From NCBI GenBank assembly GCA_963833955.1, contig CAWHZY010000016.1, forward strand, positions 1 through 64,000: a DNA stretch of 64,000 nucleotides, given 5' to 3'. The stretch is from Roseiarcus sp963833955 (GTDB taxonomy: Bacteria; Pseudomonadota; Alphaproteobacteria; Rhizobiales; Beijerinckiaceae). The position numbers and the translations under genes were made by a program. Of this stretch, positions 9,119 to 18,314 are shown piece by piece (within the stretch, counting starts at the first letter, position 1; each line of letters opens with the position of its first letter). Under the pieces are notes generated by a model that saw only the letters and a program-made list of their open reading frames with translations, was not told the DNA's origin and did not search any database.

Positions 9119-9982
9119 ATCAACTATCGCCACGCCTTTCATGCCGGCAATTTCGCCGATGTGCTCAAGCACGCGGTTCTGGCCCGCGTCCTCGTCTATC
9201 TGACCCGCAAGGAAAGCCCCTTCCGATTCATCGACACCCATGCCGGCGGGGGGCGCTTCGATCTGGCGAGCAAGGAAGCGAAGCGTTCGCCGGAATGGCG
9301 CGACGGGATCGCCCGGATTCTGGCGAGTTCCCCGCCCGCACCGATCGCCGGGCTGCTGCGGCCTTACCTTGAAGCCGTCGGCCCGTATGACGCCGAAGGC
9401 AGGCCGCTGAGCTATCCCGGTTCGCCGGCGATCGCGCAAACGCTCATGCGCGCGCAGGATCGCATCGCGCTTTGCGAAGCAAACCCCGACGAACGCGAGG
9501 CGCTGATCGCCGCGCTCGGGCGCGATGGGCGGCTCAGCATCGTCGGCACCGACGGTTATGTCGCGCTCAACGCTTATCTGCCGCCCAAGGAGCGCCGCGG
9601 ACTCGTCTTGATCGACCCGCCGTTCGAAGCGCCGGACGAAGCCGCCGCCGTCGAGCGGGCTCTCGAACGGGCTTTGCGCAAATGGCCGGCCGGGACCTAC
9701 ATCGCGTGGCGCCCGATCCGCGAAGCGCAAGCCGATTCCCGCTTTCTCAACGCGATCGCCGCGCTTGGCGAGCCCAACATCCTGCGGCTCGAACTCGACG
9801 TCGGCTACGGGCCAATCGGCGCGCACGGGCAGGTTCCGCTGGCGCGCGCAGGGCTTCTCGTGGTCAATCCGCCCCATACGCTCGTGGACGAAGCGCGGAC
9901 GCTTATGCCGTGGCTCGCGCAAACACTGGCTCGTGGCGGCGTCGGACAGCACCTTTGCGCCTGGTTGACGGAGCCGAAATGA
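9119..9982 (+). CDS. rlmJ: 23S rRNA (adenine2030-N6)-methyltransferase RlmJ
   Basis: The frame encodes INYRHAFHAGNFADVLKH at its start, matching the family N-terminus MxYRHxFHAGNxADVLKH, then THAGGGRFDL (SAM-binding), and IDPPFEAPDE, equivalent to the DPPY catalytic motif. Where the initiator should be there is ATC (9119-9121), with GGGAGGA 8 bases upstream. No ATG, GTG or TTG lies between the preceding in-frame stop (9083) and this codon; the first standard start, GTG at 9161, would remove the conserved N-terminus. Methylates A2030 of 23S rRNA. Confidence 0.88.
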   Translation: MNYRHAFHAGNFADVLKHAVLARVLVYLTRKESPFRFIDTHAGGGRFDLASKEAKRSPEWRDGIARILASSPPAPIAGLLRPYLEAVGPYDAEGRPLSYPGSPAIAQTLMRAQDRIALCEANPDEREALIAALGRDGRLSIVGTDGYVALNAYLPPKERRGLVLIDPPFEAPDEAAAVERALERALRKWPAGTYIAWRPIREAQADSRFLNAIAALGEPNILRLELDVGYGPIGAHGQVPLARAGLLVVNPPHTLVDEARTLMPWLAQTLARGGVGQHLCAWLTEPK

Positions 9983-10072
9983 GCTCATCGGCCACGCGCT
10001 TGCCCGTGTCCTCGCCGTCGGTTTATGTGTGAACGATGAGGGCGGATCGCACCCAGCCGCCAGGGGACTTGC

Positions 10073-11041
10073 ATGGCGCTGCCGGACATTCTTCGAGACA
10101 GGCTCAGGCTGCCGGTCGTCGGCGCGCCGTTGTTCATCGTCTCGCATCCCGCGCTGGTGATCGCGCAATGCAAGGCTGGGATCGTCGGCGCTTTTCCCGC
10201 GCTCAACGCGCGCCCCATTTCGCAGCTCGACGAATGGCTGCACGAAATCACCGAAGCGCTCGCCGCCCATGACCGCGCGCATCCCGAACGCCCCGCCGCG
10301 CCGTTTGCAGTCAACCAGATCGTCCACAAGTCCAACGCGCGGCTCGAGGAAGACATGGCGATGACGGTCAAGTGGAAAGCGCCGATCGTCATCACTTCCC
10401 TTGGCGCCCGCGAGGACGTCAACACGGCGGTGCACGGATACGGCGGCGTGACCTTGCACGACATCATCAACAATCGCTTCGCGCACAAGGCGATCGAGAA
10501 GGGCGCCGACGGTCTGATCGCGGTCGCCGCGGGCGCGGGCGGCCACGCTGGGCCGACCTCGCCTTTCGCGCTGATCCAGGACATTCGCGCGTGGTTCGAT
10601 GGGCCCTTGCTGCTCTCGGGCGCGATCGCCACGGGTCGGGCCGTGCTCGCGGCGCAGGTTATGGGCGCGGATCTCGCCTATATCGGCACGGCTTTTATCG
10701 CCACGCCGGAGGCGCGCGCGATTGACGACTACAAGAAGGCGATCGTCGACGGCGACGCCTCCGACATCATCGGGTCCACCTACTTCACGGGCGTCTTCGG
10801 CAATTACCTCAAGCCATCGATCGTCAGGTCCGGTCTCGACCCGGACAGCCTGCCCGAGCGCGAGGCGAAGGCGATGAGCTTCGCCTCCGCCAGCAGCAGT
10901 TCGTCGGAGGCCAAGGCCTGGCGCGACATCTGGGGCAGCGGGCAGGGCATCGGCGCGGTCAAATCCGTGCAGCCGGTCGCCGAACTCGTGGCTCGGCTTG
11001 AACGCGAATATGTCGCGGCGAAGCGCGCAGTCTGCGGCTAG
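10073..11041 (+). CDS. Nitronate monooxygenase / 2-nitropropane dioxygenase family
   Basis: A 322-residue FMN-dependent TIM-barrel enzyme. Family landmarks are the N-terminal VVGAPLFIVSHPALV, the phosphate/flavin loop VAAGAGGHAG with the conserved His, LLLSGAIATG and GADLAYIGTAF. It oxidises alkyl nitronates (or the natural toxin propionate 3-nitronate). The TAG stop (11039-11041) lies inside the CTAG target site of the adjoining insertion sequence, so the protein end is unchanged by the insertion. Confidence 0.9.
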   Translation: MALPDILRDRLRLPVVGAPLFIVSHPALVIAQCKAGIVGAFPALNARPISQLDEWLHEITEALAAHDRAHPERPAAPFAVNQIVHKSNARLEEDMAMTVKWKAPIVITSLGAREDVNTAVHGYGGVTLHDIINNRFAHKAIEKGADGLIAVAAGAGGHAGPTSPFALIQDIRAWFDGPLLLSGAIATGRAVLAAQVMGADLAYIGTAFIATPEARAIDDYKKAIVDGDASDIIGSTYFTGVFGNYLKPSIVRSGLDPDSLPEREAKAMSFASASSSSSEAKAWRDIWGSGQGIGAVKSVQPVAELVARLEREYVAAKRAVCG

Positions 11042-11057
11042 CACTACTTTGGCAGAT
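11038..11057. repeat. Left terminus of IS: CTAG target duplication plus 16-bp inverted repeat
   Basis: CTAG (11038-11041) followed by CACTACTTTGGCAGAT. Because CTAG is itself a palindrome, the inverted match to the right end extends over 20 bp. Confidence 0.9.
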
Positions 11058-12483
11058 TTCTCTGGCCTTTGGCATTTTTAGGATTCCCGAAACGTGTTTG
11101 GCGTAATTCATGGGTGGTCGGCATTGCGGAGGGCCGACCATGGAAGAAGCCTGGAAGTCCGATCTTGATCGATGGCTCTCGCCGTTCGTGAGCGCTTTGC
11201 GGCACAAGACGCGCGCACGGATGTGCCCTGTCTATGTTGCGGGGCTGATCGGCGGGGGCGACCGCAAGAGCGTTCAACCCATGGCGGCGCGCGACGGTGA
11301 GGTCGGTTACGACCAGCTTCATCACTTCATCGCAAGCGGCGTGTGGGACGCAGCGCCAATTGAGAAGGCCCTGCTTGCCGCGGCCGACAAGCTGGTTGGC
11401 GGCCGCGACGCGTGGCTGATCGTCGACGACACGGCGTTGCCGAAAAAGGGCGAGCATTCGGTCGGCGTCGCGCCGCAATACGCCTCGTCGCTCGGAAAGA
11501 CGGCCAATTGTCAGTCGCTGGTCTCGCTGACGCTGGCGTCGCGCGAGGTCCCGGTGATGGTCGGCCTGCGGCTGTTCCTGCCGGAAGACTGGACAAACGA
11601 TCCCGAGCGCATGGCGCGGGCTCGCGTGCCAAAGGAAAGACGGAACGCGCTGACGAAGCCTGAGATCGCGATCGAGGAGATTGATCGCGTCATCGCCTCG
11701 GGCGCGCGCTTCGGTTGCGTCCTCGCCAATTCGGGATACGGCTCCAGCGGGTCTTTCCGTCAGGCTCTGAGCGAGCGCGGTCTCAAGTGAGCGGTCGGGC
11801 TGGCGCGGCGCCGGAATGTCTATCCCGCCGACGTCGCTTTGCTCTTTCCTGTCTCCAAGGCAGGAAGGCCGCGCAAGTACAGCATCCCGGATCAGCCTCC
11901 GGTTTCCGCCGAAGCGTCGTTGTCGGAAGAGAAATGGCGAAGGGTCAATTGGCGGCGGGGCACAAAGGGCCGGTTGACATGCCTCTTCGCAGCTCGCCGC
12001 GTTCGCATTGCGGACGGTCACAAGCACCGCATGCTTGATGATCGCATGCAATGCATGCCGGGCGACGAAGTCTGGCTCGTCGGCGAACGGCGGTCGACCA
12101 GCGAGCAAAAATACTATGTGTCCAACCTTCCGGCCGATACCAGCCTCAAGACGCTCGCCGCCACCATCAAAGCCAGATGGGTCTGCGAGCAGGCGCATCA
12201 GCAGTTGAAGGAAGAACTCGACCTTGACCACTTCGAAGGCAGATCGTGGATCGGGCTGCACCGGCACGCCTTGATGGCCATGATCGCTTACGCCTTCCTC
12301 CAGACCCGCCGCCTCAAGGCCGCGGGACGGAAAAAAAAGAATCGGGGGACCGCCGCCACAACCGAGCCTGCCGGCCATCAGGCAAGCCATCCTTGACCTC
12401 TTCACGCGCCCTCCGCCCAGGCGATGTCCCCACTGCGCCAAACTCCTTAGCGAAGCCGCCGCGCCCGATCTGCCAAAGTAGTG
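11042..12483 (+). mobile_element. IS701-like insertion sequence, 1442 bp, decayed
   Basis: The element is bounded by perfect 16-bp terminal inverted repeats (CACTACTTTGGCAGAT at 11042-11057 and its complement at 12468-12483) and flanked by a 4-bp CTAG direct repeat (11038-11041, 12484-12487), matching the YTAR-type target preference of the IS701 family. It contains one broken transposase. The left copy of CTAG includes the stop codon of the nitronate monooxygenase gene. Confidence 0.9.
11140..12481 (+). pseudogene. IS701-like transposase, disrupted by a nonsense codon and an A-run frameshift
   Basis: DDE-type transposase beginning MEEAWKSDLDRWL. The first catalytic Asp is in LIVDDTALPKKG; the second, normally VLADAGYG, reads VLANSGYG here; the Glu region is QAHQQLKEELDLDHFEG. 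A TGA at 11788-11790 interrupts the frame where the surrounding text (LK-stop-AVG) suggests a former Trp. The frame then continues to a run of eight A near 12331-12338, where a +1 shift is needed to reach the C-terminus IGGPPPQPSLPAIRQA and the RCPHC motif ending at 12481. Three defects make it inactive. Confidence 0.85.
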
Positions 12484-12487
12484 CTAG
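12468..12487. repeat. Right terminus of IS: 16-bp inverted repeat plus CTAG target duplication
   Basis: ATCTGCCAAAGTAGTG followed by CTAG (12484-12487), the exact complement of the left terminus. Confidence 0.9.
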
Positions 12488-12722
12488 GTGCTCTTCTCGG
12501 ACCGGGCGGCGAGCCTCATCACTACGGAACCGCTGGCGGCGATCGCGTGACCAAGTCTGTCTAGCGCCAAAATGGTCGAGACTTCGCCCTGCGCGTTAGG
12601 TATCTTCGTGCGAGCGGCGCACACGGCAGCCGGGCGTAAAATCGACTTGGAGTCCGCGCCGTCTTTCAGCGTCATCGAATGGTGCCGATAACCTGGGGCT
12701 GACAAGCGGCTGCGAACTGCGC
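12488..12722. other. Intergenic, no gene recognised
   Basis: This stretch lies between the IS and the stop of the first ABC operon. Before the insertion it directly followed the nitronate monooxygenase gene. A minus-strand frame here (to 12705) matches no family I recognise, and I see no convincing terminator. Confidence 0.4.
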
Positions 12723-13718
12723 CTAATGGCGGGAAGATCTTCGCAGGGAGTCAAGCCCGACCGCGGCGATGATGATCGCCCCCTTGGCGATCGCCTGATA
12801 AGCCGGCCCCACGCCCATGATGCTCAAACCATTGTCGACCACTCCGATGATCAGCGTACCGAAAAGGACGCCAATCATCGTGCCTTTTCCGCCAGCGAGG
12901 CTCACGCCGCCAATCGCGACCGCCGAGATCGTCGACAGTTCAAGGCCCGTCGTCTGCGCCATCGTCGCACTAAGGTAGCTCGACATGCTGATGACAGCGC
13001 CAACGCCATAGAGGAGGCCCGCGATCGCGAAAACCATGATCCGAACGCGCTGAACCGGTACGCCGCTGATGAATGCAGCTCTAGGATTGCCGCCGACTGC
13101 ATAAACTTCGGCGCCAAATGGCGTGCGATGCAAGAGGAAGTAGCTCAACGCGACGATCGCGAAGAAGACAATAACCGGAATTGGGATCCCGAGCACCTGA
13201 CCCTGCCCAATCGCTGCGATGTTTGGAGGGATGTGGTCGACAAACCCCTTGCCGGTGACTTGATAGGCAAGGCCGTTGCCAATTTGCCAGCTTCCCAAAG
13301 TGACCACCAGGGCCGGCAGCCGGAACCGCGCCACGATGAAGCCATTCACAAATCCGAAAGCACCCGCAACCAGGACCATCGCCGGCAAAGCGATAAACGA
13401 CGAGACCGGCGTCGTGATGAGGCTGCCGCCAATCATCATCGACAAGGCGACCACGCCGCTAACGGAAAGGTCCAGGCCGGCGGTCAGAACCACCAGCGCC
13501 TGACCGCAGGCAGCGATCCCGGTGATCGCGGATTGAAGCAAGACGTTGGCGATATTCGCGCCGCTGATTGTCGCTCCTCGCGTCGCAAACGCAAAGCCGG
13601 CGATAAGCGCGATGAGGACGAGGCAGCGCAGGGCGTCCTCGCCCGCAGGAAGCCCGCGCGCCGGCGAGTTCCTGACGCCAGTCGGCGCGCTCTTTTCAGG
13701 CGTTGCGCCCATGGTCAT
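12723..13718 (-). CDS. Sugar ABC transporter permease (RbsC/BPD_transp_2 type), system A
   Basis: A 331-residue polytopic membrane protein with about nine to ten hydrophobic helices. It carries the family signatures VLTAGLDLSVSGVVALS, GFVNGFIVARFRLPALVVTLG, GAEVYAVGGNPRAAFISGV and AVAIGGVSLAGGKGTMIGV. These permeases pair with a ribose-type double ATPase and a periplasmic sugar-binding protein. It is the last gene of a four-gene leftward operon; its ATG overlaps the previous permease's TGA (ATGA), so it is translationally coupled. Confidence 0.9.
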   Translation of the reverse strand: MTMGATPEKSAPTGVRNSPARGLPAGEDALRCLVLIALIAGFAFATRGATISGANIANVLLQSAITGIAACGQALVVLTAGLDLSVSGVVALSMMIGGSLITTPVSSFIALPAMVLVAGAFGFVNGFIVARFRLPALVVTLGSWQIGNGLAYQVTGKGFVDHIPPNIAAIGQGQVLGIPIPVIVFFAIVALSYFLLHRTPFGAEVYAVGGNPRAAFISGVPVQRVRIMVFAIAGLLYGVGAVISMSSYLSATMAQTTGLELSTISAVAIGGVSLAGGKGTMIGVLFGTLIIGVVDNGLSIMGVGPAYQAIAKGAIIIAAVGLDSLRRSSRH

Positions 13719-14701
13719 GCGGCCGCCCTGTTGAGCCGCAGGCGCGGTCTAAAATACTCGATCGACGCGGCGACGATAATGATGGCGCCCTTGACCGTAT
13801 TCTGGGCGGCGGTGGTCGCGCCGATGGCCCCAAGCCCGCTGTCGATGACGGCAAGGATAAGGGTGCCGACGAGGACGCCGAAGATCGTGCCTTTGCCGCC
13901 AAAAATACTGACGCCCCCAACCGTCACGGCGGCGACGCTGTCGATCTGCAGGCCGGTCAGCGTCCGCGCCGACGCCGCCATCATGCGCGACGTGATCGAA
14001 ATTGCGGCAAGCGAGACCATAATCCCGGAAATGACAAACACCGCAAAGTGGATTCGCTGCACCTTGATCCCGGAAAGGTAGGCGCTGCCCGCATTCCCGC
14101 CGACCGCGTAGATCGATCGCCCGAATGAGGTGTGGTGTAGAACATAGGCCGCGAGGAGGAACAGAACGAGCATCTCAACGATCGGAATCGGGACGCCCGC
14201 GATCGACGATTGCCCGAAAACGCCGAAGTCTGGCGTGATATCGGTGATGGTGTAACCGCCGCCAATAAGCTGAGCGACGCCGACGCCGATCTGCCAGGTT
14301 CCTAAGGTCACGACCAGCGAAGGTATCCGCCCCCAGGCTACAAGGGCGCCATTGACGGCGCCCATGAGGGCGCCGACCGCCAGCATGATGCCGGCGCCGG
14401 TCCAGATTGAACTTGGATCGCCGCCGAACAGGTTGAGGTCGAACCAACTCGTCAATGCAGACGCGCCAATCACACTCACGAGCATGCCGATTCCATAGAG
14501 CGAAACGTCGATGGCGCCGGTGAGGATCACGAAGGCTTGCCCGATCGCCGCGATGCCGACGATCGCGCTTTGTTGCAAGATATTCCGTAAGCCCAGCGGG
14601 CTATAGGTGACGCCGTTGGTCAGCAGCCCGAACATGATGACGAGGGCCACGAGCACGATCAGGCGAAGCACGTCGTCGTTGCGAAGGAGGCGTCCAATCA
14701 T
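13715..14701 (-). CDS. Sugar ABC transporter permease (RbsC/BPD_transp_2 type), system A
   Basis: A 328-residue partner permease with VILTGAIDVSLYGIGML, GRIPSLVVTLGTWQIG, GRSIYAVGGNAGSAYLSG and AVTVGGVSIFGGKGTIFGV. Two different permeases probably form a heterodimeric channel. Its ATG overlaps the stop of the ATPase by 4 bases, as does the next gene's with its own stop. Confidence 0.9.
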   Translation of the reverse strand: MIGRLLRNDDVLRLIVLVALVIMFGLLTNGVTYSPLGLRNILQQSAIVGIAAIGQAFVILTGAIDVSLYGIGMLVSVIGASALTSWFDLNLFGGDPSSIWTGAGIMLAVGALMGAVNGALVAWGRIPSLVVTLGTWQIGVGVAQLIGGGYTITDITPDFGVFGQSSIAGVPIPIVEMLVLFLLAAYVLHHTSFGRSIYAVGGNAGSAYLSGIKVQRIHFAVFVISGIMVSLAAISITSRMMAASARTLTGLQIDSVAAVTVGGVSIFGGKGTIFGVLVGTLILAVIDSGLGAIGATTAAQNTVKGAIIIVAASIEYFRPRLRLNRAAA

Positions 14702-16254
14702 TGCGCGTCAGCCAAAACATTCGAAACAGGCTCCTCGGACCGCACGCCGACCGGCATGATCATGTCGAGGAGCTCATGTTCGGTGACTTCATGGGGAGCG
14801 ACCTCGCGCGTTATCCGCCCCTGAACCATGATTAGGATACGGTCGCAGGCGACGAGAATCTCGCGCATGTCGGATGTCAGCAGGAGGACGCCGACGCCCT
14901 CGTCACGCGCCTGCAGCCTAATGACGTCGTAGATCTCCTGCCGAGCGGTCACGTCGATGCCGCGCGTTGGCTCGTCGAGGATGAGAAACTTCGACTGCGC
15001 CGCGAGCCATTTGCCAATGACGACCTTCTGCTGGTTTCCGCCGCTCAGGAGCCGGATGAGCTTCGCCGGCTCGCGGGGCCGCAAGCCGACGGCATCCATG
15101 ACCGAAAGCGCAAGTTGGCGCGCGGCGCCGAGCGCAGTCAGGAATCCGGTGGACACTCGATTGAGCGCAGGCAACACGATGTTGAACTGCACCGACTGGC
15201 CCTGAACGAGGCCTTCCGCCTGACGATCTTCGCTCACGAAACCTATACCAAGCCGTCGCGCCTTATTGGGCGTCATGGTTCTCGGATCGACTGCCGCGCC
15301 TTGAAAGACCATCTTGCCGCGAACGTCGACCTCCTTGGGCAGCGCGCCGACGATGGCGCGCGCCAGTTCGCTTTTCCCTGCGCCGATCACGCCGGCAACG
15401 CCAACGACGCTTCCCTTGCCGACGGCGAAATTCACGGCGCTGAACATGCGCTCGGCGGCGAACTCCTCAAGCTCAATGACGTTTTCCAGGCTCAGAGGTT
15501 CGGCGCTCTCTCGGATCGCGTCCGCGCTGACGGGCTTGCCCGTCATGCTTTCCACAAGCGTCTTCATGTCGAGATCACGAATGCCAAACGTTCCCGCCAC
15601 CTTGCCATCGCGTAGGATCGTCACTCGGTTGGCGAGCGCGAACACTTCGTCCAGCTTGTGCGTTATGTAGACAATCGCGATGCCGTTCTTCTTCAAGACG
15701 CGAACCAGTCCATAGAGATTATCGACTTCGATCCGCGAGAGCGCCGAAGAGGGTTCGTCCATAATGAAAACCAAGGGGTCATAAGAGAGCGCCCGGGCGA
15801 TCTCGACCTCCTGCTGATCGGCGACCTTCAAATCGCCAACGATCGCCTCGCAGCTGACGCGGCTGCCGATCCGCCCTAACAGGGCGGCGGCGTCCGCGTG
15901 CGCGCGCGGCCAAGCGATCCTTCCAAATTGCGTTGGCAAGCGACCAAGAAAAATGTTCTCGGTGACGCTGAGCGTCGGCACGAGCCCGAACTCCTGGTAG
16001 ACCATCGACACGCGGTTGCGCTGCGCGTCAGCTGGAGTGGCGAACCGGACGGCGCGGCCGCCGACTATGAGTTGGCCGCGGTCAGGCTGATGGACCCCCA
16101 TCAGGATCTTCATAAGCGAACTCTTGCCCGCTCCATTCTCGCCCAATAGGGCGTGGACCTCGCCTGCGCGCAACTCAAGATTAACGTCGTTGAGAACCGC
16201 AACGGGGCCGAACGACTTACTGATCCCGACCATATTGAGGGCAATGTCGTTCAA
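14698..16254 (-). CDS. Sugar ABC transporter ATP-binding protein (double NBD), system A
   Basis: A ribose/xylose-type ATPase with two nucleotide-binding domains. The N-terminal domain has Walker A GENGAGKSS, and its Walker B is IMDEPSSALS. The C-terminal domain has a degenerate Walker A (GVIGAGKSE), signature LSGGNQQKVVIGKWL and Walker B LILDEPTRGIDV. I place the start at TTG 16254 because GAGGA lies 7 bases before it and the homologous part begins there (NDIALNMVGISKSFG); an ATG 24 codons upstream (16326) has no ribosome site. Part of the four-gene leftward operon. Confidence 0.88.
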   Translation of the reverse strand: MNDIALNMVGISKSFGPVAVLNDVNLELRAGEVHALLGENGAGKSSLMKILMGVHQPDRGQLIVGGRAVRFATPADAQRNRVSMVYQEFGLVPTLSVTENIFLGRLPTQFGRIAWPRAHADAAALLGRIGSRVSCEAIVGDLKVADQQEVEIARALSYDPLVFIMDEPSSALSRIEVDNLYGLVRVLKKNGIAIVYITHKLDEVFALANRVTILRDGKVAGTFGIRDLDMKTLVESMTGKPVSADAIRESAEPLSLENVIELEEFAAERMFSAVNFAVGKGSVVGVAGVIGAGKSELARAIVGALPKEVDVRGKMVFQGAAVDPRTMTPNKARRLGIGFVSEDRQAEGLVQGQSVQFNIVLPALNRVSTGFLTALGAARQLALSVMDAVGLRPREPAKLIRLLSGGNQQKVVIGKWLAAQSKFLILDEPTRGIDVTARQEIYDVIRLQARDEGVGVLLLTSDMREILVACDRILIMVQGRITREVAPHEVTEHELLDMIMPVGVRSEEPVSNVLADAQ

Positions 16255-16384
16255 AGACTCATTCCTCGATCGATCACCTTCCGCGGCCGTCTGATCCGGC
16301 TCTCTCCCTCGCCCGAACGACGACATTCGCGCCCCGTGCGCGGACGGCAGCTTCGTCGAAGCCGCCCACGCAGTCGGGCCTCTG

Positions 16385-17623
16385 TCAGTAGTTCAGGAGC
16401 TTCTTGCGATCCTCGATCGTCGGCGTCGGCAGCCCGATCGACTTCGTATCGAGAACCGGCCAGTCCGCCCACTTGCCCAGCGGCATCTCAGTGAACGCAA
16501 TCGTTCCACCCCACATGTGCGCCTTGGGGGTGTCGATCGTCTCCCCGGTCAGAAGCGGCATGGGCAGTTGCACCCACTTCGGCAGCTTGACGTTGCCGGA
16601 ATTCGCATCGCCGGCCGCCAAGTTCTGCTTGAGCACCGTATGCCACATGAACTGCTTTAGCGCGACGTCCATCTGGTGCCAGGGATTGTTGGAGATCGTG
16701 TAATCGAATGTACCGTCCTTGAGCGGAGCGAGCATCGCCTTGTCGATGTCCTGCAAGATCACGACGACGTGCTTCGGATCGCCCTTGGGCGCAAGTCGCC
16801 CGACCGAACGGAGTCCTTCGATAATTGCGCCGGCGTCCCCGAACTGCGGGTAAACCGCCTGAATGTCGGGATAGCGAGCAAACGCGTCCTGGATCGCCTT
16901 CACTTCGGCCTCTGGCTGGCCTGCGGTGTCGACCGATTCAACAATTTGGACCGCCTTGTCGTCGCCGATGCCCTTCATGATGCCGTTGTGCCTGTCCTGA
17001 CAGATCGGCGCGGCGCGGATCCCCCAAATCTCGAGGACACGATACGGCTTCTCGGGTGTCGCGCCGGCGGCCTTGGCCTTCTCAGCGAAAATCTGGCCGA
17101 TCTGCCCGTTCCCGTCCATCGCATCGGCGATATAGCCAGCGAAGCCGGTCAGCTTGTCGGTCTTTGCCGGAATGACCCAGTCATAGACGTCGATGCCGGC
17201 GGCAATCGCTTTGTCGATCGTCGATGCCAATGCGCCCGGATCCATGGGCTGCATAATGATCGCGTCGTAACTCTTGGTCGCGATCGCGTCTTCGATGGCG
17301 TGAGCTTCTTTCTGGGCGTCGAATTCCGCCGAGACGAGCGTGAACTTGGCGCCGGCCTGCTCTAATTGATACTTAGCCAAATTGGCTGCGACGACCTGAT
17401 AATCGTCGCCCATCCAGACCGGAAGGTAGAGCACGCGGTAGGGCGACCCATCCTTCTTCACTCCCATGCCTTTATAAGGGTTCCAGCTGACACCGGCCGG
17501 ATCGATGAGCGGCTTGATGCGCGCCCACTCGGAATCGGAAATGCTCGCCGGCTTATCTTGCGCAAAGGCGGCGCCTGACAGGCTCAGCAGACATACGCCT
17601 GCAAGCAACGTTTTGAAGATCAT
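16385..17623 (-). CDS. Sugar ABC transporter substrate-binding protein, system A
   Basis: A 412-residue periplasmic binding protein. The ATG at 17623 has a GGAAAGGGAGAGG ribosome site and opens a classical signal peptide, MIFKTLLAGVCLLSLSGAAFA, cut before QDKPAS. The mature part has a Peripla_BP_4-like core (QPMDPGALASTIDKAIAAGI, ILQDIDKAML). It is the first and best-expressed-looking gene of the operon, 130 bases ahead of the ATPase. Length and fold are those of ribose/xylose-family binding proteins; the sugar is not predictable. Confidence 0.88.
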   Translation of the reverse strand: MIFKTLLAGVCLLSLSGAAFAQDKPASISDSEWARIKPLIDPAGVSWNPYKGMGVKKDGSPYRVLYLPVWMGDDYQVVAANLAKYQLEQAGAKFTLVSAEFDAQKEAHAIEDAIATKSYDAIIMQPMDPGALASTIDKAIAAGIDVYDWVIPAKTDKLTGFAGYIADAMDGNGQIGQIFAEKAKAAGATPEKPYRVLEIWGIRAAPICQDRHNGIMKGIGDDKAVQIVESVDTAGQPEAEVKAIQDAFARYPDIQAVYPQFGDAGAIIEGLRSVGRLAPKGDPKHVVVILQDIDKAMLAPLKDGTFDYTISNNPWHQMDVALKQFMWHTVLKQNLAAGDANSGNVKLPKWVQLPMPLLTGETIDTPKAHMWGGTIAFTEMPLGKWADWPVLDTKSIGLPTPTIEDRKKLLNY

Positions 17624-17869
17624 CGACCTCTCCCTTTCCTCCAACTTGCGTTGGCTATTTTGCGTTCTCTGCCGCAGCGCAGCGCCCAATTGAGGCGCCG
17701 CGCACCTGCATTCAAAATGCCTTGAAGTCCGGTCCTACTCGACGCAACCTCCGCTCGACGCGAGCTTCACAAATCATATACGTGCTGCCGGTCGCCGCCC
17801 CCTCTATTTCGGAACGCCGGCATCGCGTCGCGCGATGCATGAAGAGCTTCGCAGCAGGCCCATTTCGAT

Positions 17870-18117
17870 CGAGTTGACGCGCACCCACCCATGGTCGTCG
17901 ATCGAACTTCACGGCTGCGTCCACGACCTGCACCGTCTTCCACCCGTAGAAGTCGGTCTGCGGGCGCGCATTCGCCGCGAGCGTCTGAATGAAATCGTTG
18001 AGCTGAAGGATCTTGGTCTCTGTGTAGCCCAAGCCAGTCCGGCACGAGCCACGACTCCTCGCCATAAGCGCTGCTCGCGAAGCGCATGATGAAGGCGGCA
18101 TTGTCGTCGATGGTTGA
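17870..18117 (-). pseudogene. C-terminal remnant of a Gfo/Idh/MocA oxidoreductase, frameshifted
   Basis: In the 690-base gap between two ABC operons the minus strand encodes STIDDNAAFIMRFASSAYG in one frame and, overlapping, LGYTETKILQLNDFIQTLAAN followed by WKTVQVVDAAVKF in another. Together they resemble the C-terminal quarter of a sugar dehydrogenase of the Gfo family, with a frameshift between the parts and no N-terminal domain. The rest of the gap (17624-17869, 18118-18314) shows nothing I recognise. Confidence 0.6.
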
Positions 18118-18314
18118 TTGGCTCTTTTTTCACGTTCGAGCCGACCACAGCGCCAGCGGCCGCCGGCGGCGGCTAGAACGATTTCCTTGTGCAGGTTATT
18201 GGGAACGAGAATGAGGGCCAGGTCATAAGTCCTGATGCATACAAACGTGATCTCGACTGCAACAACGACCGGTATTCGCACGGAGTTTTTCTCGAAGAGT
18301 TGCATGACCTCCGG

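Noticed and set aside
8576..11044. Very long minus-strand open frame (822 codons) across ppx, rlmJ and the monooxygenase
   Set aside because: It is the GC-driven antisense shadow of three well-supported plus-strand genes and has no family motifs of its own.
12726..14081. 451-codon plus-strand frame opposite the system A permeases
   Set aside because: Composition rich in Asp/Arg/His repeats typical of an antisense shadow of membrane proteins; the opposite strand carries clear permeases.
17712..18305. 197-codon minus-strand gene
   Set aside because: No start signal and only its middle resembles a protein family; treated as a Gfo pseudogene instead.
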